Numbered from the stretch's first letter, positions 25,891 through 37,962 are shown. The stretch: DNA of 64,000 bases from Anseranas semipalmata (GCA_013399115.1 VXAA01003004.1:379542-443541); one strand, 5' to 3'. Notes: generated by a model from the sequence alone, not told the origin. Translations and numbers: made by a program.

Positions 25891-27784
25891 TCATTTTTTT
25901 AAAGTGTTGCCACTGGATCTATAAAAGCTAATGATTCAATTCTTGGGAAGTAATTCTGCATGTTCGTCTAAAACCTGTGGAGAATTCAAACTTCTCTGAG
26001 AAAAATAGCCACGAAAAGCTGGGTGTGTATTCCCTGCAAAACTGGCAGAATGTGTCCTGGCTTCAGAAAGGTCTGGTTTCCCTGTTACTGAAAGGTGGGA
26101 TGAGAGTCTCTCTGACTAGAAGATGTCTTTGTTCTTGCAGATGATTTCAGAATTGTTCATGCTGATTTGAATCAGGTTTTGATCAGGCCAGATTTTTTTT
26201 TTTTCACTGTTCCTTTTTAAAGGAGGGCTTGGGCTGTGCTCTGTGAACTCAGAATGAGGTACTTTCTAAGATCCGTACATCCTGATATTTGTCTTTACAT
26301 TGTGTTGTTTGTAACCAATTTTGTATAAACAATTTAAAAGTGAAAAGAGCGAGACTGAAAGCATTTTCCTTCAGGCAGAGCATACGTATCAGCTCCTTGA
26401 CCTGCTCTGCTCCAGCAGGAGGATGCTCAACACGAGGACAGGAAACCATCTAGAGAGAGGGGAGCGGGGTCCTGCCTCCAAGAGGAGAAAAGAAACGTGT
26501 GTTTAAAGAAACTAGGGCTTTGAATCATACAGACTCTCATTTGAATTATGAGCAGTGCACTATAACATAGCCGTATGTACAAAGCCAGAAGGGGTGGAAG
26601 AGCTTGCCTCCTCCAGACAGCTGCCAAAGCCCTCAGGGTAGCTACCTGAGGCATGTGAGGAAGCTGCCAGTCATGTTGCCTTCAGGACCCATTCCATTTT
26701 TGGAGGAAGGGGTGCTGACTGGCCAGCACTGACTTATCAGATTAAAAATTGGTGTACGCTCATGGAAATTCGGTGATTAGGTTTACTGTGCAAGAAATTG
26801 TGGGCTGAATATGCGAATCCCATACAGGATGTCTCAGTTTTGTGAAGGTGCCCCCAGACCTCCCCATGACCAGGCCCTAGCTGTCCCACTGTGCTGCAAC
26901 CAGCTGAACAACTTCTGCTCTTCCCTTCTCTGCGTCTGTGGTTGTTTGGAATCTTCCTCTGAAAATTCATCGGGGTGATAGCGGCGCTGGGGGTTCCCCA
27001 TGAGCCGTGCCCTCCTCTGACACAGCCCTTGCTCTCTCAAAGCCTGGCGGAGATCGGGTTTTGCTCACCCCAGCTCTTCTCGTTACTTTGTGAGATTACT
27101 CAATATTTATAATAAAATATTAACATTTGAAAATTGCTTTAAAGATTAGGAACTGATATTCATTTAAGACTTCCCAGTATTAGAGAGCCTTGAAGGAGTG
27201 AAAATGAAGCCTTCTGAAGAGTAGTGTACAATGGGACAGTGTAACTGAGATTCAGGCTACATGCTTTTGTGAAGAGTGCGGTAAATATTAAGTATTAGTA
27301 TTGTTATTCATTGATTTATATTTTTTTTATTTTTATTTTTTTGTGGCACATATATTGCTTGTAAATACTTAAAACTGAAGTATGGCTATTCACAGGCATC
27401 AATTCACCTACCAGTAAAAATTCCTGCAGTCCTAAAAACATATTCTGTTCATTCAAAACAATTGAAACTTAGGCAGAATGGCAGAAATTAGAATTTTGCT
27501 GGGCTATAAGAGCTGATCCAAAATTGATATTCACATTAATGGTCTGCTTTTTATTTTTAAGTTACATATTCAAATCGCTATCTTTTCATTATTCACCTCT
27601 TGCATTGATTTTCCTAACACACCATTAGCACAATAGTCTTACAAATATAAACTTGTCTTAAAAAAAGTTAGAAAAAGCTAAAAATGAGAATATTTATTTA
27701 CATTATTGATATTTTAAAACCCATTATTTTCAATCCAGTGGTTTTTACCTGTGCAAATCTTTTTAGTGACTTGTGAAGCCTTAG
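25891..27784. other. Unique non-coding DNA, AT-rich toward the right
   Basis: No supported gene. The part from about 27080 to 27780 is markedly AT-rich and unique, with a T-rich stretch near 27320-27342. No repeat family is recognised. Confidence 0.5.
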
Positions 27785-27928
27785 GAGATATTCTTTAGAA
27801 GCTTGATTAAAGACTCAGCTGGAATAAAATATTTAACAAAAAGATGTTCCCCTACTTTTCAATTACTCCTTAATGAATCATCTTTGTTAACCTACTCGAA
27901 GGCATCCTGTTTCATTCAAGGTCTACTT
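27785..27928 (+). CDS. Candidate internal exon, unknown protein
   Basis: A 144-base stretch, open for exactly 48 codons (phase 0 to phase 0). It follows GCCTTAG and ends at CTACTT followed by a good GTAAGT donor. The peptide includes RSLIKDSAGIKYLTKRCS and a leucine-rich part, FQLLLNESSLLTYSK, compatible with an alpha-helical protein, but no family is recognised. The acceptor is weak: its pyrimidine tract is interrupted by GTGACTTGTGAAG. The next plus-strand candidate (32882) starts in phase 2, so another exon would be needed between them. The surrounding DNA is AT-rich and could be a non-coding element. Confidence 0.2.
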
Positions 27929-28964
27929 GTAAGTTTTCCCTTTTGGCTTAGCGTAACATGTAAATTCATTTTTGGTTTTGTAATCCAGGGCATAAATCCA
28001 TAAAATGAGAATCCGAACCTTCCTGCCACTAGCATGCTGTCTGTTGGGATGCAGTAACGGGGGCACATTCCTGGGTGCACAGCCCCAGGCCCACGGTCGG
28101 CTACAGGAGCCCTGGAGGTGTTTCCTCCTCGCCTGCCCCAGCGTCTCCCCCCTTTTTTTCTCTCCTGCTGTTTTTCCCTTCTGGTGTAAGGGAAATGCTG
28201 GCTTCTGAAATGCAGGTGCTCGTTTGGGCAGTTTTGGCCAGGTTTGTACCTGTGCCTAGAGGCCAAGGTGCTGCCAGTGGCCAGGGCTTGGGGCTAGCAT
28301 GGTTAGGGCGGCCGTGCGCGGTGTGAGGGCTCTTCCCCATGGGGCACAGGCGCCCGGCTGCGTTCCCGGCACAGCATGGTTGGGTACCCGCTGCCTCGGG
28401 TCTCCCTGACCTGCTCGTGCTGCGGGGCCGTGTGCCGCAGCGGGGGATCCGAGCGTGCCTGCGGGAAGGGCTGGCAGAGCCGCACTGCCACTTCGGAGCA
28501 GAGGTAATGCCATCCTTAAGAGGTGTAATAAAAGAGACGGAACATGAGGAAGGTGATCAATATTTGATTTCAAATATTGCCAAAATGATGCAGTAAAGTT
28601 TAAGAGGTATGTCTTACTGTGGAGTTAAAATCACTGGAGGCAGAAGAAATGTAATAAGGCATAAAATTTATGTAATTTATATAATTATTTTTAAAGCAAT
28701 GCGTTTGCCCGGTCACAAAACTATTTTAACTGTGGTGACGTAAGGTCTAACTAATGAAATGACATTGGGAGAAGAGGTACAAATCTGCAGAGTGTGCGTT
28801 TTGCTGCTGCTGATGTAATTGTGCTGCAGCAGTGTAGCAACACACTTAACCCTGGCAACGCTGCTGTTGTCCAAACAGCGCAGCAGGTGAGCGCGCAGTG
28901 CGAGGAGGCATGCCTGGTCTGGAAAGGATGACAATGTTTGTTGGCATGACTGAGCTAGCCAGGT
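27929..28964. other. Unique DNA with a GC pocket
   Basis: No gene supported. About 28040-28500 is GC-rich, with overlapping ORFs in several frames on both strands. The remainder is ordinary unique sequence leading into an old CR1 relic. Confidence 0.5.
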
Positions 28965-29690
28965 CAGTGAGGATAAAAGCTGACTGCAAATAAATGCAGA
29001 AGGTCCTCATAATACCAAATGACTTTGAGATTAAAGGGCAGATGAAATTCAGTGGAAATTAACGTAAAGTCAATGTGAAGAGGGAAAGAAATCCAGTCTG
29101 ACTTACACAACTGGTTCCATTGAGGAACTGGATGTTGCGGCTACAGCAGATAGTTTTACAAAAACGTCAGCTCGGTGCTCAGAGGTGCTCGCAAAACTTG
29201 CAAAGAGTAGGAGAATTAAGAAATGAAAAGAACACAGAAAACATGTCTATGCCCTTCATGCATCTTGAATAGTCCTGTATTAAGAAATTCGGAAAGTAAA
29301 AAAGGTATGGAGGAGGTTATGAAGGACAAGGGGTATAGATTTTTTTTTTTGATATTTATTATTTTTAAGAACATCTGAATGGATAAAGGCTTTTCAGCTT
29401 TGAACGGCAACAAATGATGGGGGAACACAAGAGTGATCTATAAAATCCTGGATGTCATGGAGAAGACTGGTAGGAAACAGTAATTTGCTGTTGCTTTCAG
29501 CTGCAGAACTGGAAGTTGTTAAAGATGACTAGCAGTGTTCAGATTCAGACAAACCAAAGGGAGCAGTTTTGGAGCGTGTGCTATTGCTGTAGGACTTCTT
29601 CCAGAGGGTGTTGTGGAGGCTGAAGGCTGACGTGGTTTCAAGAGAGATCCGGGTAACTCTGTGGAAGGAAAAGCCAAGGGCTATTCTATT
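28965..29690 (+). mobile_element. Ancient CR1 LINE relic (end of ORF2 plus 3' region)
   Basis: Blocks of the older amniote CR1 type appear in the correct order over some 700 bases: GCTGACTGCAAATAAATGCAG near 28979, GGCAGATGAAATTCAGTG near 29037, GATAGTTTTACAAAAACGTC near 29150, CTTTTCAGCTTTGAACGG near 29390, GATCTATAAAATC near 29436, TTCCAGAGGGTGTTGTGGAGG near 29600 and GGGCTATT near 29680. These correspond to the reverse-transcriptase C-terminal coding region and the start of the 3' UTR. The frame is broken by many stops and indels, and a T run near 29340 interrupts it. It is closer in style to CR1 copies of turtles and crocodilians than to young avian CR1, so it probably predates birds. Identified by consensus recall. 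Confidence 0.7.
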
Positions 29691-31032
29691 CAAATTCAAG
29701 GTCTTCACTGTCTCTGAGTCCCTGTGTCCCTGCAGCTGTGATCACGTGCTGGGGACATGGACAGGCTGCCCAGGTCCTTCCCTGGGCCTCTGCGAAAGGT
29801 CCTGGGTGCTGTGGGGACGGTGGTCCGCTGGCTTGGCCTGCAATGGCTCTTCTTATGCTTATCAGTGTAGGAGGTATCAATGCAAATCTTCTGCACAAAT
29901 AGTGGCTGGAGGGTTTTAGAGCAAGAGGTGAGTCTTCTCAAGCCCTTCTTCTCGCTCTGCCTCCCCTACCCAACATTTAGGTGCTCCAGGTGTCCCATGT
30001 GGAGATGAAAGTAAACACTTCAGTGCAGCCAGGAATTTCATTGATGTTCTTTGGTCTTTCATAAAATGTCAGAGTCTCTTCTGGCTATAAAATTCAGATC
30101 TCCTTTGAAGTCAGCTTGGGGGAGGAGTAGGATTTAAGGCAAGGGCTGCAAACTGCCCGGAGGGGAGCAGATGCCATCGCATCCCCATGAGACAGCCGGT
30201 GGCTGGTCCAACTTCCACCAGTGCTGGGCTTCCCGCACCCCTCCTGTGGGGCTGGATGTAGCCTTGGATCTGTGCGGCTGTCTTCCTTACTGATGGGGAC
30301 CAGAGCTGAACATGGTTTTAAAACCAAAACACGTGTTGCATGCTTTGTTGTTGCTAGGGCCTTAAACACTCTAATTTCTGAGTAGGTGTTTAATTTATTT
30401 TCCTCTTTAATTTTTTTTTTTTTTTTAGCATTAAGAGGCATGAATCATTCAGTTCCATTTACCAAAAGTGCTTTGCTCCTGGATTTTGTTTCTGTGGATA
30501 TTTGCAGCAGCTACCTACTGTGAGTAGGATGCTGTTACTGCTGTGTTAAGGGGCAAGATGCTGGTAAGGGAAGCTGAGAAAACTGAGTAATTTCTAGTTT
30601 GTAAACCACAGAAAGAAGTCCCACATATTGATGAGAGAGATAGTGTGTGTACCAGCAGAACAAGAACAAGAGGTTTAAGAAAATGAGGTTTGAGATTAAA
30701 CGATATATTGTAAATGGGGGCTGCAGTAGTGATGGTTGCCAGAAGTCAGTTGCTATTTCTTTCCTCATGGTTTCTTGACTGTGCAGAAATATTAAACATA
30801 ACTAAAGGATGTGGCAACCACTCTTTACATATATTCCTGTTCTAAATGTTTTCTCTTCCTGCTTTGCAAGGGAGGGTTTATGTCTGTACGCACTTGGATA
30901 GTTGTGTGCATGCCATGCCCCCAGCTCAGCATTGTGAACAATAAGGAGAAAAAGGATAGGAAACAAATATGTTTTTGATATATTGCCAAAACTAGAGGTT
31001 GATAATTTGCTGCTTAACAGCTTGATAGTCTA
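29691..31032. other. Unique non-coding DNA
   Basis: No supported gene. A T run of about 17 lies near 30411. Short ORFs on both strands at 29608-29941 and 30094-30441 overlap one another and show no family resemblance. Confidence 0.5.
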
Positions 31033-31136
31033 CAAAAATCCTGCTTTTATCCACACGCAAACTGTACAGCTCACTGCCACAGATGTTGGGGAGGCCGAAG
31101 AGATAAATAGGTTGACTGTAGTAATTAAATATGATG
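31033..31136 (+). mobile_element. Short ancient CR1 LINE fragment
   Basis: ACGCAAACTGTACAGCTCACTGCCACAGATGTTGGGGAGGCC-like sequence, followed by ATAAATAGGTT, matches the CR1 block just after the ORF2 end, 'aactgtggaactcactgccacaggatgttgtggaggcc'. The same CR1 region occurs again at about 29593-29645, so this is a separate insertion. The following GGGATTCAAACCTAGG may belong to another old repeat (MIR or L3 type), but it is too short to assign. Confidence 0.6.
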
Positions 31137-32881
31137 GCTGGGATTCAAACCTAGGTCAAATATCTATTTTTTTCAGATTTAGTAATGGCAATATCTTCAG
31201 TTATTTCTGTAATTTATGCAGCTGTCATAAATACTTCCGTGCATGGAAACCTACAGAAGTTACACCAGGACACTTATACACCTTTGAGTAAAGCAATAGA
31301 TATTTCTTTAAGATGGAGTTTTTTCTTGGAGCACCAGATCCCTTTATGCACTTTCTCTGGAGATAGTGCAGCATCTTATTGCTAAGCTACCAGCTTAATA
31401 TTGCCACCTGTGCCGGCCCCCCAGCCGGAGCTGATCACACGAGCTGCTGCCCCAGTGCGTTCCTGGCACATGGTACCTGCGAGCGTGCGTCCTGCAGCGC
31501 GCTGGCAGCTAGTGCTGCTGGTGCTGTATGGTCGGTCACCTAAGCAACAGGTTTCATGGATGGAATTAATGTGGAGACAGCTCTTGTCACACAGAACGGA
31601 GCAGTGTGTGAACTGGGTCTGGAACAACAGCATTAAAGAGTGCCATTCGTTTTGCAAAGAGGAAATACTTGGTGGGCTGCATATGGTTAAAACTCAGTGG
31701 GCTGTGCCTGGGACTGAGCTCCATCATTGTGTCCTCTGCTGAAATCAGAGCTTTAGATGGACGAACAGAGATGTTCCAGACACAGCCTCTCTTCTCCCTT
31801 AAAGGAGGGTATAAAACATGTTGCTGATTTTGTGCCTGTCTGTCCTTACATGGATCTCTTTACAATTTCTGGTCACGCAAAGAGCTGCATCATTTACAAG
31901 CAGGATTCACAGGAATGCAGCTCTGCTGCTAAGGAGCAGCTGGAGGACACACTTAAATAAAGCAGGAATCCTCCTCACAAGCTGTTTCATGTTACCATGA
32001 AAGTTTATAGATTGAGATAAATCTCTTCTGACCTATGTGACCCCGTTGGCAAGCAATGACAGGTCCCACTGAGCCTGGACCCAGGTTCTTTTAATATTTC
32101 TGAAACTTCTGGAGCATTCCTCCCTCCTCATGAACATGACCAAGTACAAAGGAAATTTGATCTGTTTCTCTTGCTGCTCCGGACTCCTGGGGTCTGACTG
32201 TCTTGCTTTCTCTGCAGACAGTCGTCCATCTCCCTGTAAATGGGAGACTTCTCTGCACACAAACTGCTCCTAAATTCACCTGACAATAAATCACTCAAAC
32301 CTGACTACCTCTGGAAAATCTTTGTAGCTATGACATGACATCACAGAAATCCTAGGCTGGGAGCACCAGAGTTATTTCTGCTTAGGAGGGGTGTGGTTGT
32401 TGAAAAGGGTTACTCCGTGTTGCAGCTTCCCGACTTTCAGGTGCTGTCCGTGTGGAAACGGCCTTTCCAATGGCTCAGTGGACCCCAACCAGTGCAAAAG
32501 CCTTCTGCCAGCCAGCCACTGTTCCTAGGCAGCTCTTGGTGGTTGTCCATGGGCCCAAGAACCACCCACCACCTGAGGGTCCTTCAGGTCAAAGCAGAGG
32601 GGAATAGTGAAGGACTGCACTGAGAATAACAGCTGAGATGGCTTTGGGCAGGTTGCTTTCCAGTCCAAATGTGTAATTCTTAGTCCTTGCTGTTTGCTTT
32701 TATACTACACTTGTAGGAAACTGAAAGTCATTTAGTCTGCAGTCAGTTCTGCAACCCCCCTGTGGGTGTATGACAGATTCACTGGGATCTCCTTCTTTGC
32801 TGAGAGCTACCTTGCCTGCTAATGTTTAAGATTTTTTTTTTTTTTTAAAAAAGGTTTTGTGATTTTTCTCCCCCTTTTCAG
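31137..32881. other. Unique non-coding DNA
   Basis: No supported gene. A clean acceptor (CTATTTTTTTCAG) at 31176 is followed by an open stretch to about 31287, but the only donor (GTAAAG) and the phase (1 to 1) do not fit neighbouring candidates. ORFs at 31401-31742 and 31757-31960 show no family resemblance. A T run near 32829 precedes the next candidate. Confidence 0.5.
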
Positions 32882-32987
32882 GGCTCCCAGCTTGTATGTA
32901 CCAGACCTCGTACTTCCATTATTGCACATTTATGGGATGCACAAAGGCATTTTACAAGAGCCTGAATTAGACAAGATGCTAACACAG
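32882..32987 (+). CDS. Candidate internal exon A, unknown protein
   Basis: A 106-base stretch with a strong acceptor (TTTTTCTCCCCCTTTTCAG) and a usable donor (ACACAG then GTATTG). It enters in phase 2 (one base completing a codon) and leaves in phase 0. The open frame reads PSLYVPDLVLPLLHIYG, then HKGILQEPELDKMLTQ. This looks like a helical, HEAT-like or otherwise alpha-rich segment, but no family can be named. It joins in frame to candidate B at 35566 across a 2.6-kb intron. The other two frames are closed, which mildly favours coding. No upstream partner ending in phase 2 was found. Confidence 0.3.
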
Positions 32988-33277
32988 GTATTGCTAAATG
33001 TTCTTTGAGTTGTGTTTTCAACTGTTAAAGCAGCTCTGCATAGATTAAGCTTACAGAGAGTTTATTACCAAAAGAAAATTGCAATCAAGGGACCATTGTG
33101 ATCTGGGGTAAAGAATGAGGAACAGGGTAGGGCTTGGCCTACCAAAGGCTGAAGGGCACAACTTAAGGCTGGATTGAGAAGCAGGCTGCAGTCTGGGGCT
33201 TGGGATTGGTGCTGGAGAGGAGCAGGAGAGACCAGCATGGACAGGCTTTCAAAAAGCGGTGGTGGAAATGAAAGCTT

Positions 33278-33340
33278 TCACAGAATCACAGAATTGTTCA
33301 GGTTGGAAGAGACCTCCAAGATCACCTAGTCCAACCTTTG
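33278..33340 (-). mobile_element. CR1 LINE 3' end, avian type, 5'-truncated
   Basis: Read on the plus strand, the sequence TCACAGAATCACAGAATTG, then GGTTGGAAGAGACCTCCAAG, then ATCACCTAGTCCAACC is the reverse complement of the CR1 3' terminus, with the doubled 8-10 base end motif that CR1 uses in place of a poly(A) tail. Only about 63 bases remain, so the copy is severely 5'-truncated, the usual outcome of CR1 insertion. It is much less diverged than the relics at 28965 and 31033 and is the strongest evidence that the genome is avian. Confidence 0.9.
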
Positions 33341-35565
33341 GGAGGGGGTGGATGGCGGGAGGGAGCTCTGCAGTCAGGAAGCCACAGAGATGAACCAGGA
33401 GCAGCTGTGGGATGGCGACAGCTGGACACATCACCACAGCCGGCACCAGGTGAGAGCAGGCAGCCTCTGCAAGTAAACGTCCTGCTATTGGAGTCAGAAA
33501 TGAAAGATAAACAATACAAAGCATTGCAATGAAGCCATCCAACAGAATTAAGGCAGCAAAGGGGTGAAAGAATGCTCCTACTTCAACAGGATGTACATTT
33601 TTTCCAGACCACTCTGAAAAAATTGCATTCAGGAGGCTATTACAGACCCAGTAATTCAGCAAAGGCTGCTGCTTTCACTCAGCAAAAAACTTCACAGAAC
33701 TTGGTAGGATGAGAAAGTAGGGAAGGGTGTGGAATAAATCACTGTATATTTTGCATATGTATAAGCAAGAAAAGCTGGATGGTGACTAGCATGGCTGTGA
33801 GAGCACTCTTAAAGAATCGGTTAAGCAGCATTTGCTTTTAAAACTCATCCATCTTGTGTCGTTAGCCAGCACACAAATGGGGAGCGGGTCCAGCATTCCC
33901 CCATTGCAGGTGTGTATGCAAACTAGAGAGACCCAAATTGTGTTTGCACAGCGGTGGAGGCACAGCATGCTTTTAGCACACGGCAGCTTTTCAAGCCTTC
34001 CTTCCTAAAACATTTATGTTCCCAGAAAAGCCAGTAAATATCCTCATGCTTGCTCTTTATGAAATTATAGTCAAGGATGGATGTCAAGCATTTTGCTGAT
34101 TGCAAACAGTTTCATACAGCTCTCACTTTAGTATTGCAGGGCTCTTAATAAAGCATGATAACTAAGTTCAAGCTCTTTTGGGAAGGTTTCTGTGGTCCTG
34201 CTGCCAACCGTAATCGACAGGCATTTGAAATTCATGAGCTCAGTCAATGCTGTGATTACATTTTTGAAGAAACTGTCTAAACAGGCTGTGGCAGAGCGTA
34301 GTTTCCTCATTCATTGTATTACTTCTGTTCCCCATCCTTGTACAATAATCACCGAGTGCAGAGGCTTCACTTTGGGTATGGCTCGGTGACAGGCTACACA
34401 AGGAGCTGTTTTGACAGCTTTGCAGCTGCTTTTGGGCCCGTTATGTGGTTAGGCTGCTGATGGGCTGTCTAGACAAGCACGCCTTCTAGGATGCCATGTT
34501 CTTCTGGTTCACATTTGATTATGAGACAGGCTTTTTCATTTGTAACGCAAACAAGCCCCTGGAAAAAAAAGATCTGCTGTGGGATTTCTTGTATAAAAGC
34601 CCCTTTTTTTCTGAAGGGTGATTTGATTCATATATTTCCGTTCCCCACTGTGGATATATTTTCAGCTTTCCCATTTGGGCATTGGGTTTCCTGAAAAAAA
34701 GGGTGAGGTGAAAATGCTGAGCCCCTCAGAAAGTGCTCACATTTAGCAAAGATCCACAGCTGTGCAAATATGAGGCCTTGCAAGGAACAAGTGGACTGAA
34801 ATCCACCTGGTTCCATTGCTTCTGCTTAATGTGTCTGGCCCCAGGCTCTCCAGGAGGCTGCCAAGGGAAGACTGAACTTCCACGGCCAATTTTTCAGGGG
34901 CAATGCAAAACCCACTGGGTATTTTTGACCCGTTTCTTGGTTCAATTCTGCTTTAAGGTCACCTCTTGTCATTGCCAACCACGGCTGCCAACACTTCTGT
35001 AAGACTGAACGTTGGGCTTGGTCTGAACGGACTATTGCAGGGGATGATTCTCCTGGTCGGAATGGGCACAGTGATTAATTTCCCTGTAACTGAAGTACTT
35101 TATTGTAATGGTGAGGAGAGAGGACCCTCTATCAAGAGACAAGGTTTTGCCCAGGGACTTCACCACTGGCTCCTTGTTGACTGCTGCTGCTTCATTTATC
35201 TGCTTTGTGCTTGTGCTCTGCTCACACATCTCCTGCCGTGGGCACAAGGTGCCTTTCCAGATGGCTGCAAAGGCATTCACATTGCTAGGGCTTGCTATAG
35301 ACAATGATATTAACTGCTTGTAGAGAGGGCAGCTTGGGAAGTCTCGGGGACTTCAGAGAGAGGTGGAGAAGACCTCTCTTGCTGCATCCTCACACTGCCC
35401 ATTACTTTGCTCCCATGTAACTATTATAGATTTGAACAAAAAGGGCAGGTTGAAGCTGCCTGCTTGATTTTGCATTGCCCCTGAATAAAAGGGCTGTGAA
35501 AGTTGTCTTCCCCTTCCACCTCCTGCTGAGCTCCTGTGAAGGACCTGACTTTACTAAACTTGCAG
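33341..35565. other. Unique non-coding DNA
   Basis: No supported gene. A 137-codon minus-strand open frame (33249-33662) reads through the CR1 tail, so it is not a native protein. A short open stretch ending at AATG then GTGAGG near 35110 lacks a pyrimidine-rich acceptor. Confidence 0.5.
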
Positions 35566-35747
35566 GAATATTATAACTGTGCACAGATGTCAGCACAGGC
35601 GGCTTTGCTCCCCTCTGCAAATGCTACACAGAGACTGGGCGTGCAGCTGGGCTGCCAGCCAGCTCGGGGAATGGTTCTGCTCACGGAGACGGGACCAGAC
35701 CCCTGGATAAACTCCACAGCTTCTCTCCATAAAGGTTTTGAAATAGG
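35566..35747 (+). CDS. Candidate internal exon B, unknown protein
   Basis: A 182-base stretch, open for 60 codons. It follows a plausible branch-point and acceptor region (CTGACTTTACTAAACTTGCAG) and ends at an excellent donor (AAATAGG then GTAAGT). It enters in phase 0 and leaves in phase 2, which matches candidate A upstream and candidate C at 58962 downstream. The peptide begins EYYNCAQMSAQAALLPSANA and ends PWINSTASLHKGFEI. No domain is recognised. The composition is less convincing than A, with many Ala, Thr and Ser, and a minus-strand ORF overlaps it. Confidence 0.25.
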
Positions 35748-37614
35748 GTAAGTGGGATGCATCATGTAGACCTAAATAAATCAGGTTTTCATTTCTGATC
35801 TCACCATTGCTGAATGGGCTCTCTTCCAAGCATGTTTTAGTTTGACGAAAATCTGTCCTCTGCATTTTTTCTGAAGCCTTTCTCTCCTCTTCTGTTGACC
35901 ATCCTACTTCTGTTTATGAATTGAGTGTCGTTCATTATTATGAATTTAGCACATTACTGGATTGTTTGAGCATGGCTTAGCCCTAGGTGAACATATGGTA
36001 ATAGCATAAGATCAGAGCCAAGAAAAACACAAAAATTCTCAACATGTCAGGAGGAAGAAAACACCTTGCTGTGTTTTAAGGAGAATAAAGAAATCTCCAG
36101 ACATTCACAGCCCTGTCCAGCACCCACACAATGCTGTCTCTAGATCAGAGCAGCAGTACAATATATCACAGATCACTGTGCGTTTCCCTTTGTTAGTTCA
36201 TCCAACCTAGAATATGAAGAGAAATTCTGTGACACAGCTATAAATCCAAACATAAATACTTCTGTTGAGCAAGAAAAAAAGATTAAGGTTATGAAAAATC
36301 AGGAACTGCTGTGAAAAGTTTAAGCAATATTAAAAAAAAATCTGTATCACCAAAGGGTAAGAAGGTATTTAGTTGTATTTGTAACATATAACTCTCAAAA
36401 ATTGGTACGAGGATTGAAAGGCAGCACAATGGAAAAAAGCTGCAAGTGTTTTTCATTAAAAGCATTTCGTTACTGAATTATTATATCCTATTAGAAAGGT
36501 CTTTTAAAATATTTATTTTCCAGTTCTGTCTGTAAAACTGAGTGTTGTTGTTAGGCATGTCTAAATAGTTGTTCCATTACACTATCCGTGTCCATGTCAA
36601 CAAAAAATAGAAGTGAAAAGTATTCGTTTTTTGCTCACTTGATAGGAGTTTTGCGCCCTATTGATGGGGCATTTGATAGATTTTAGATGACTAGCAAGTG
36701 GAATGGGTCTTACAGAGCTTAGTGGAAAACCTTGTTTTTAGATCAGTCATTTTCAGTTTTTTTTCTAGGGAAGGCGTGTACCTGTTCATGAGTTTAGGGC
36801 TGCTGAAAATAGTTTGCTATCTTTAGTTACCCTTCGTGGTCCCCTGCGGAGCAGCTGCCAAGTCAAAAATGTCAACAGACGACAGCTACAAAGCCATAGG
36901 TGTTCTGGGAGATTTGGAGGAATGCAATAGAATATTATATGCCTTTGATAAAATAGTGAACTCTATTAAATTTATATGACTTTTAAATAAACTCCTGCAG
37001 AAACCTATTAGTTATGTGTATTAAGTTTTATATGACTTCTTGCAGGAGCTGCTCCAAGTGGCAGCCATCTGGAGGAGAAGCTGCTGCAGCTGCGGTCCTG
37101 GTATTGTTTGCAGGAGCAGAGGGGTTGCCAGTGTTAAGCTGACTTGTAGGACAAAAGCCCCCGTTTCAGTGTGCATGCAGTGTGCACCCCTCTCCTGCTC
37201 ATCCTCTGCCTTTGAGCAGAGCACTCCTGGGCATGGGCAGCCGACCTCAGCCCGGGGGCTCCCTCTGCAACCTCCAGCTCAGTTTGTTCCTGGCCACTTA
37301 CAAGAAAGAATTTAACCCACCAAATAGTAATGATAGAAAATCAAATTTAAAGGCAGGCAGGCAAATCTTAGCAGCAAGACGGCAGGGTAAGGAAGGAAAG
37401 CATGCCATGTTCTGTCAACAGCAGCGACGCTCTGTGTAGAGAAATTAACTCCCCAAGTGTACTTGACCTTTGTATCTGATTTTAATCCCATGTATTTTTA
37501 TCAGCTTTAATAAGTAGATTTATATTGGACACCAAATGTTAAAATTACCTAAACTTGAAACGCCTGCCTATGAAATGAGTCGGAATAGATTCTCTGTGGA
37601 AGTTACTGCAGTGC
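35748..37614. other. Unique non-coding DNA
   Basis: No supported gene. The stretch from 36000 to 37000 is AT-rich and unique. A possible acceptor (ATATGACTTCTTGCAG) at 37045 is followed by an open frame of about 29 codons without a good donor. Confidence 0.5.
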
Positions 37615-37805
37615 CAACAAGGATTAATTAAAACTCAAATATTCTTCATTGTGTGTTAATTAAGGAATTGTTATTCAGTCAACCTTCTTGATTTTTCTCT
37701 GTGTTAAATAATCATAGAAGTATTTCACCTAGTCTCACTGTTTGTTTAACCAATTAATTAAGGAAGGGGATATTCTGCATTTATTAGTATTTTAATTGGA
37801 GAATT
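37615..37805. promoter_or_regulatory. TAATTA-rich block, candidate enhancer
   Basis: GGATTAATTAAAAC, GTGTTAATTAAGGAATTG, CCAATTAATTAAGG and TTTTAATTGG occur within 190 bases, an unusual density of homeodomain-type ATTA cores. There is no repeat debris. Only cross-species conservation could separate this from plain AT-richness. Confidence 0.3.
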
Positions 37806-37962
37806 TTATTCCCACTGGCCTAAACATCTACATATGTTCAGTTTTTGTGTTTAGCTTTTTTATCTTTTAAATGACCAATGTTCCTGATTGTACACACTAC
37901 AGACTAAAAAAAACCTTTCAAGTACTCTGTACAATCGAACTTCATTAGGGCTTGAAAACCAG

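Noticed and set aside
31177..31287. Open stretch after a strong acceptor (CTATTTTTTTCAG)
   Set aside because: Donor is weak (GTAAAG), the 1-to-1 phase does not fit neighbouring candidates, and it lies directly beside an old CR1 fragment.
33249..33662. 137-codon hydrophobic minus-strand frame
   Set aside because: Its C-terminal part is the translation of the CR1 tail at 33278-33340, so the frame is an insertion by-product.
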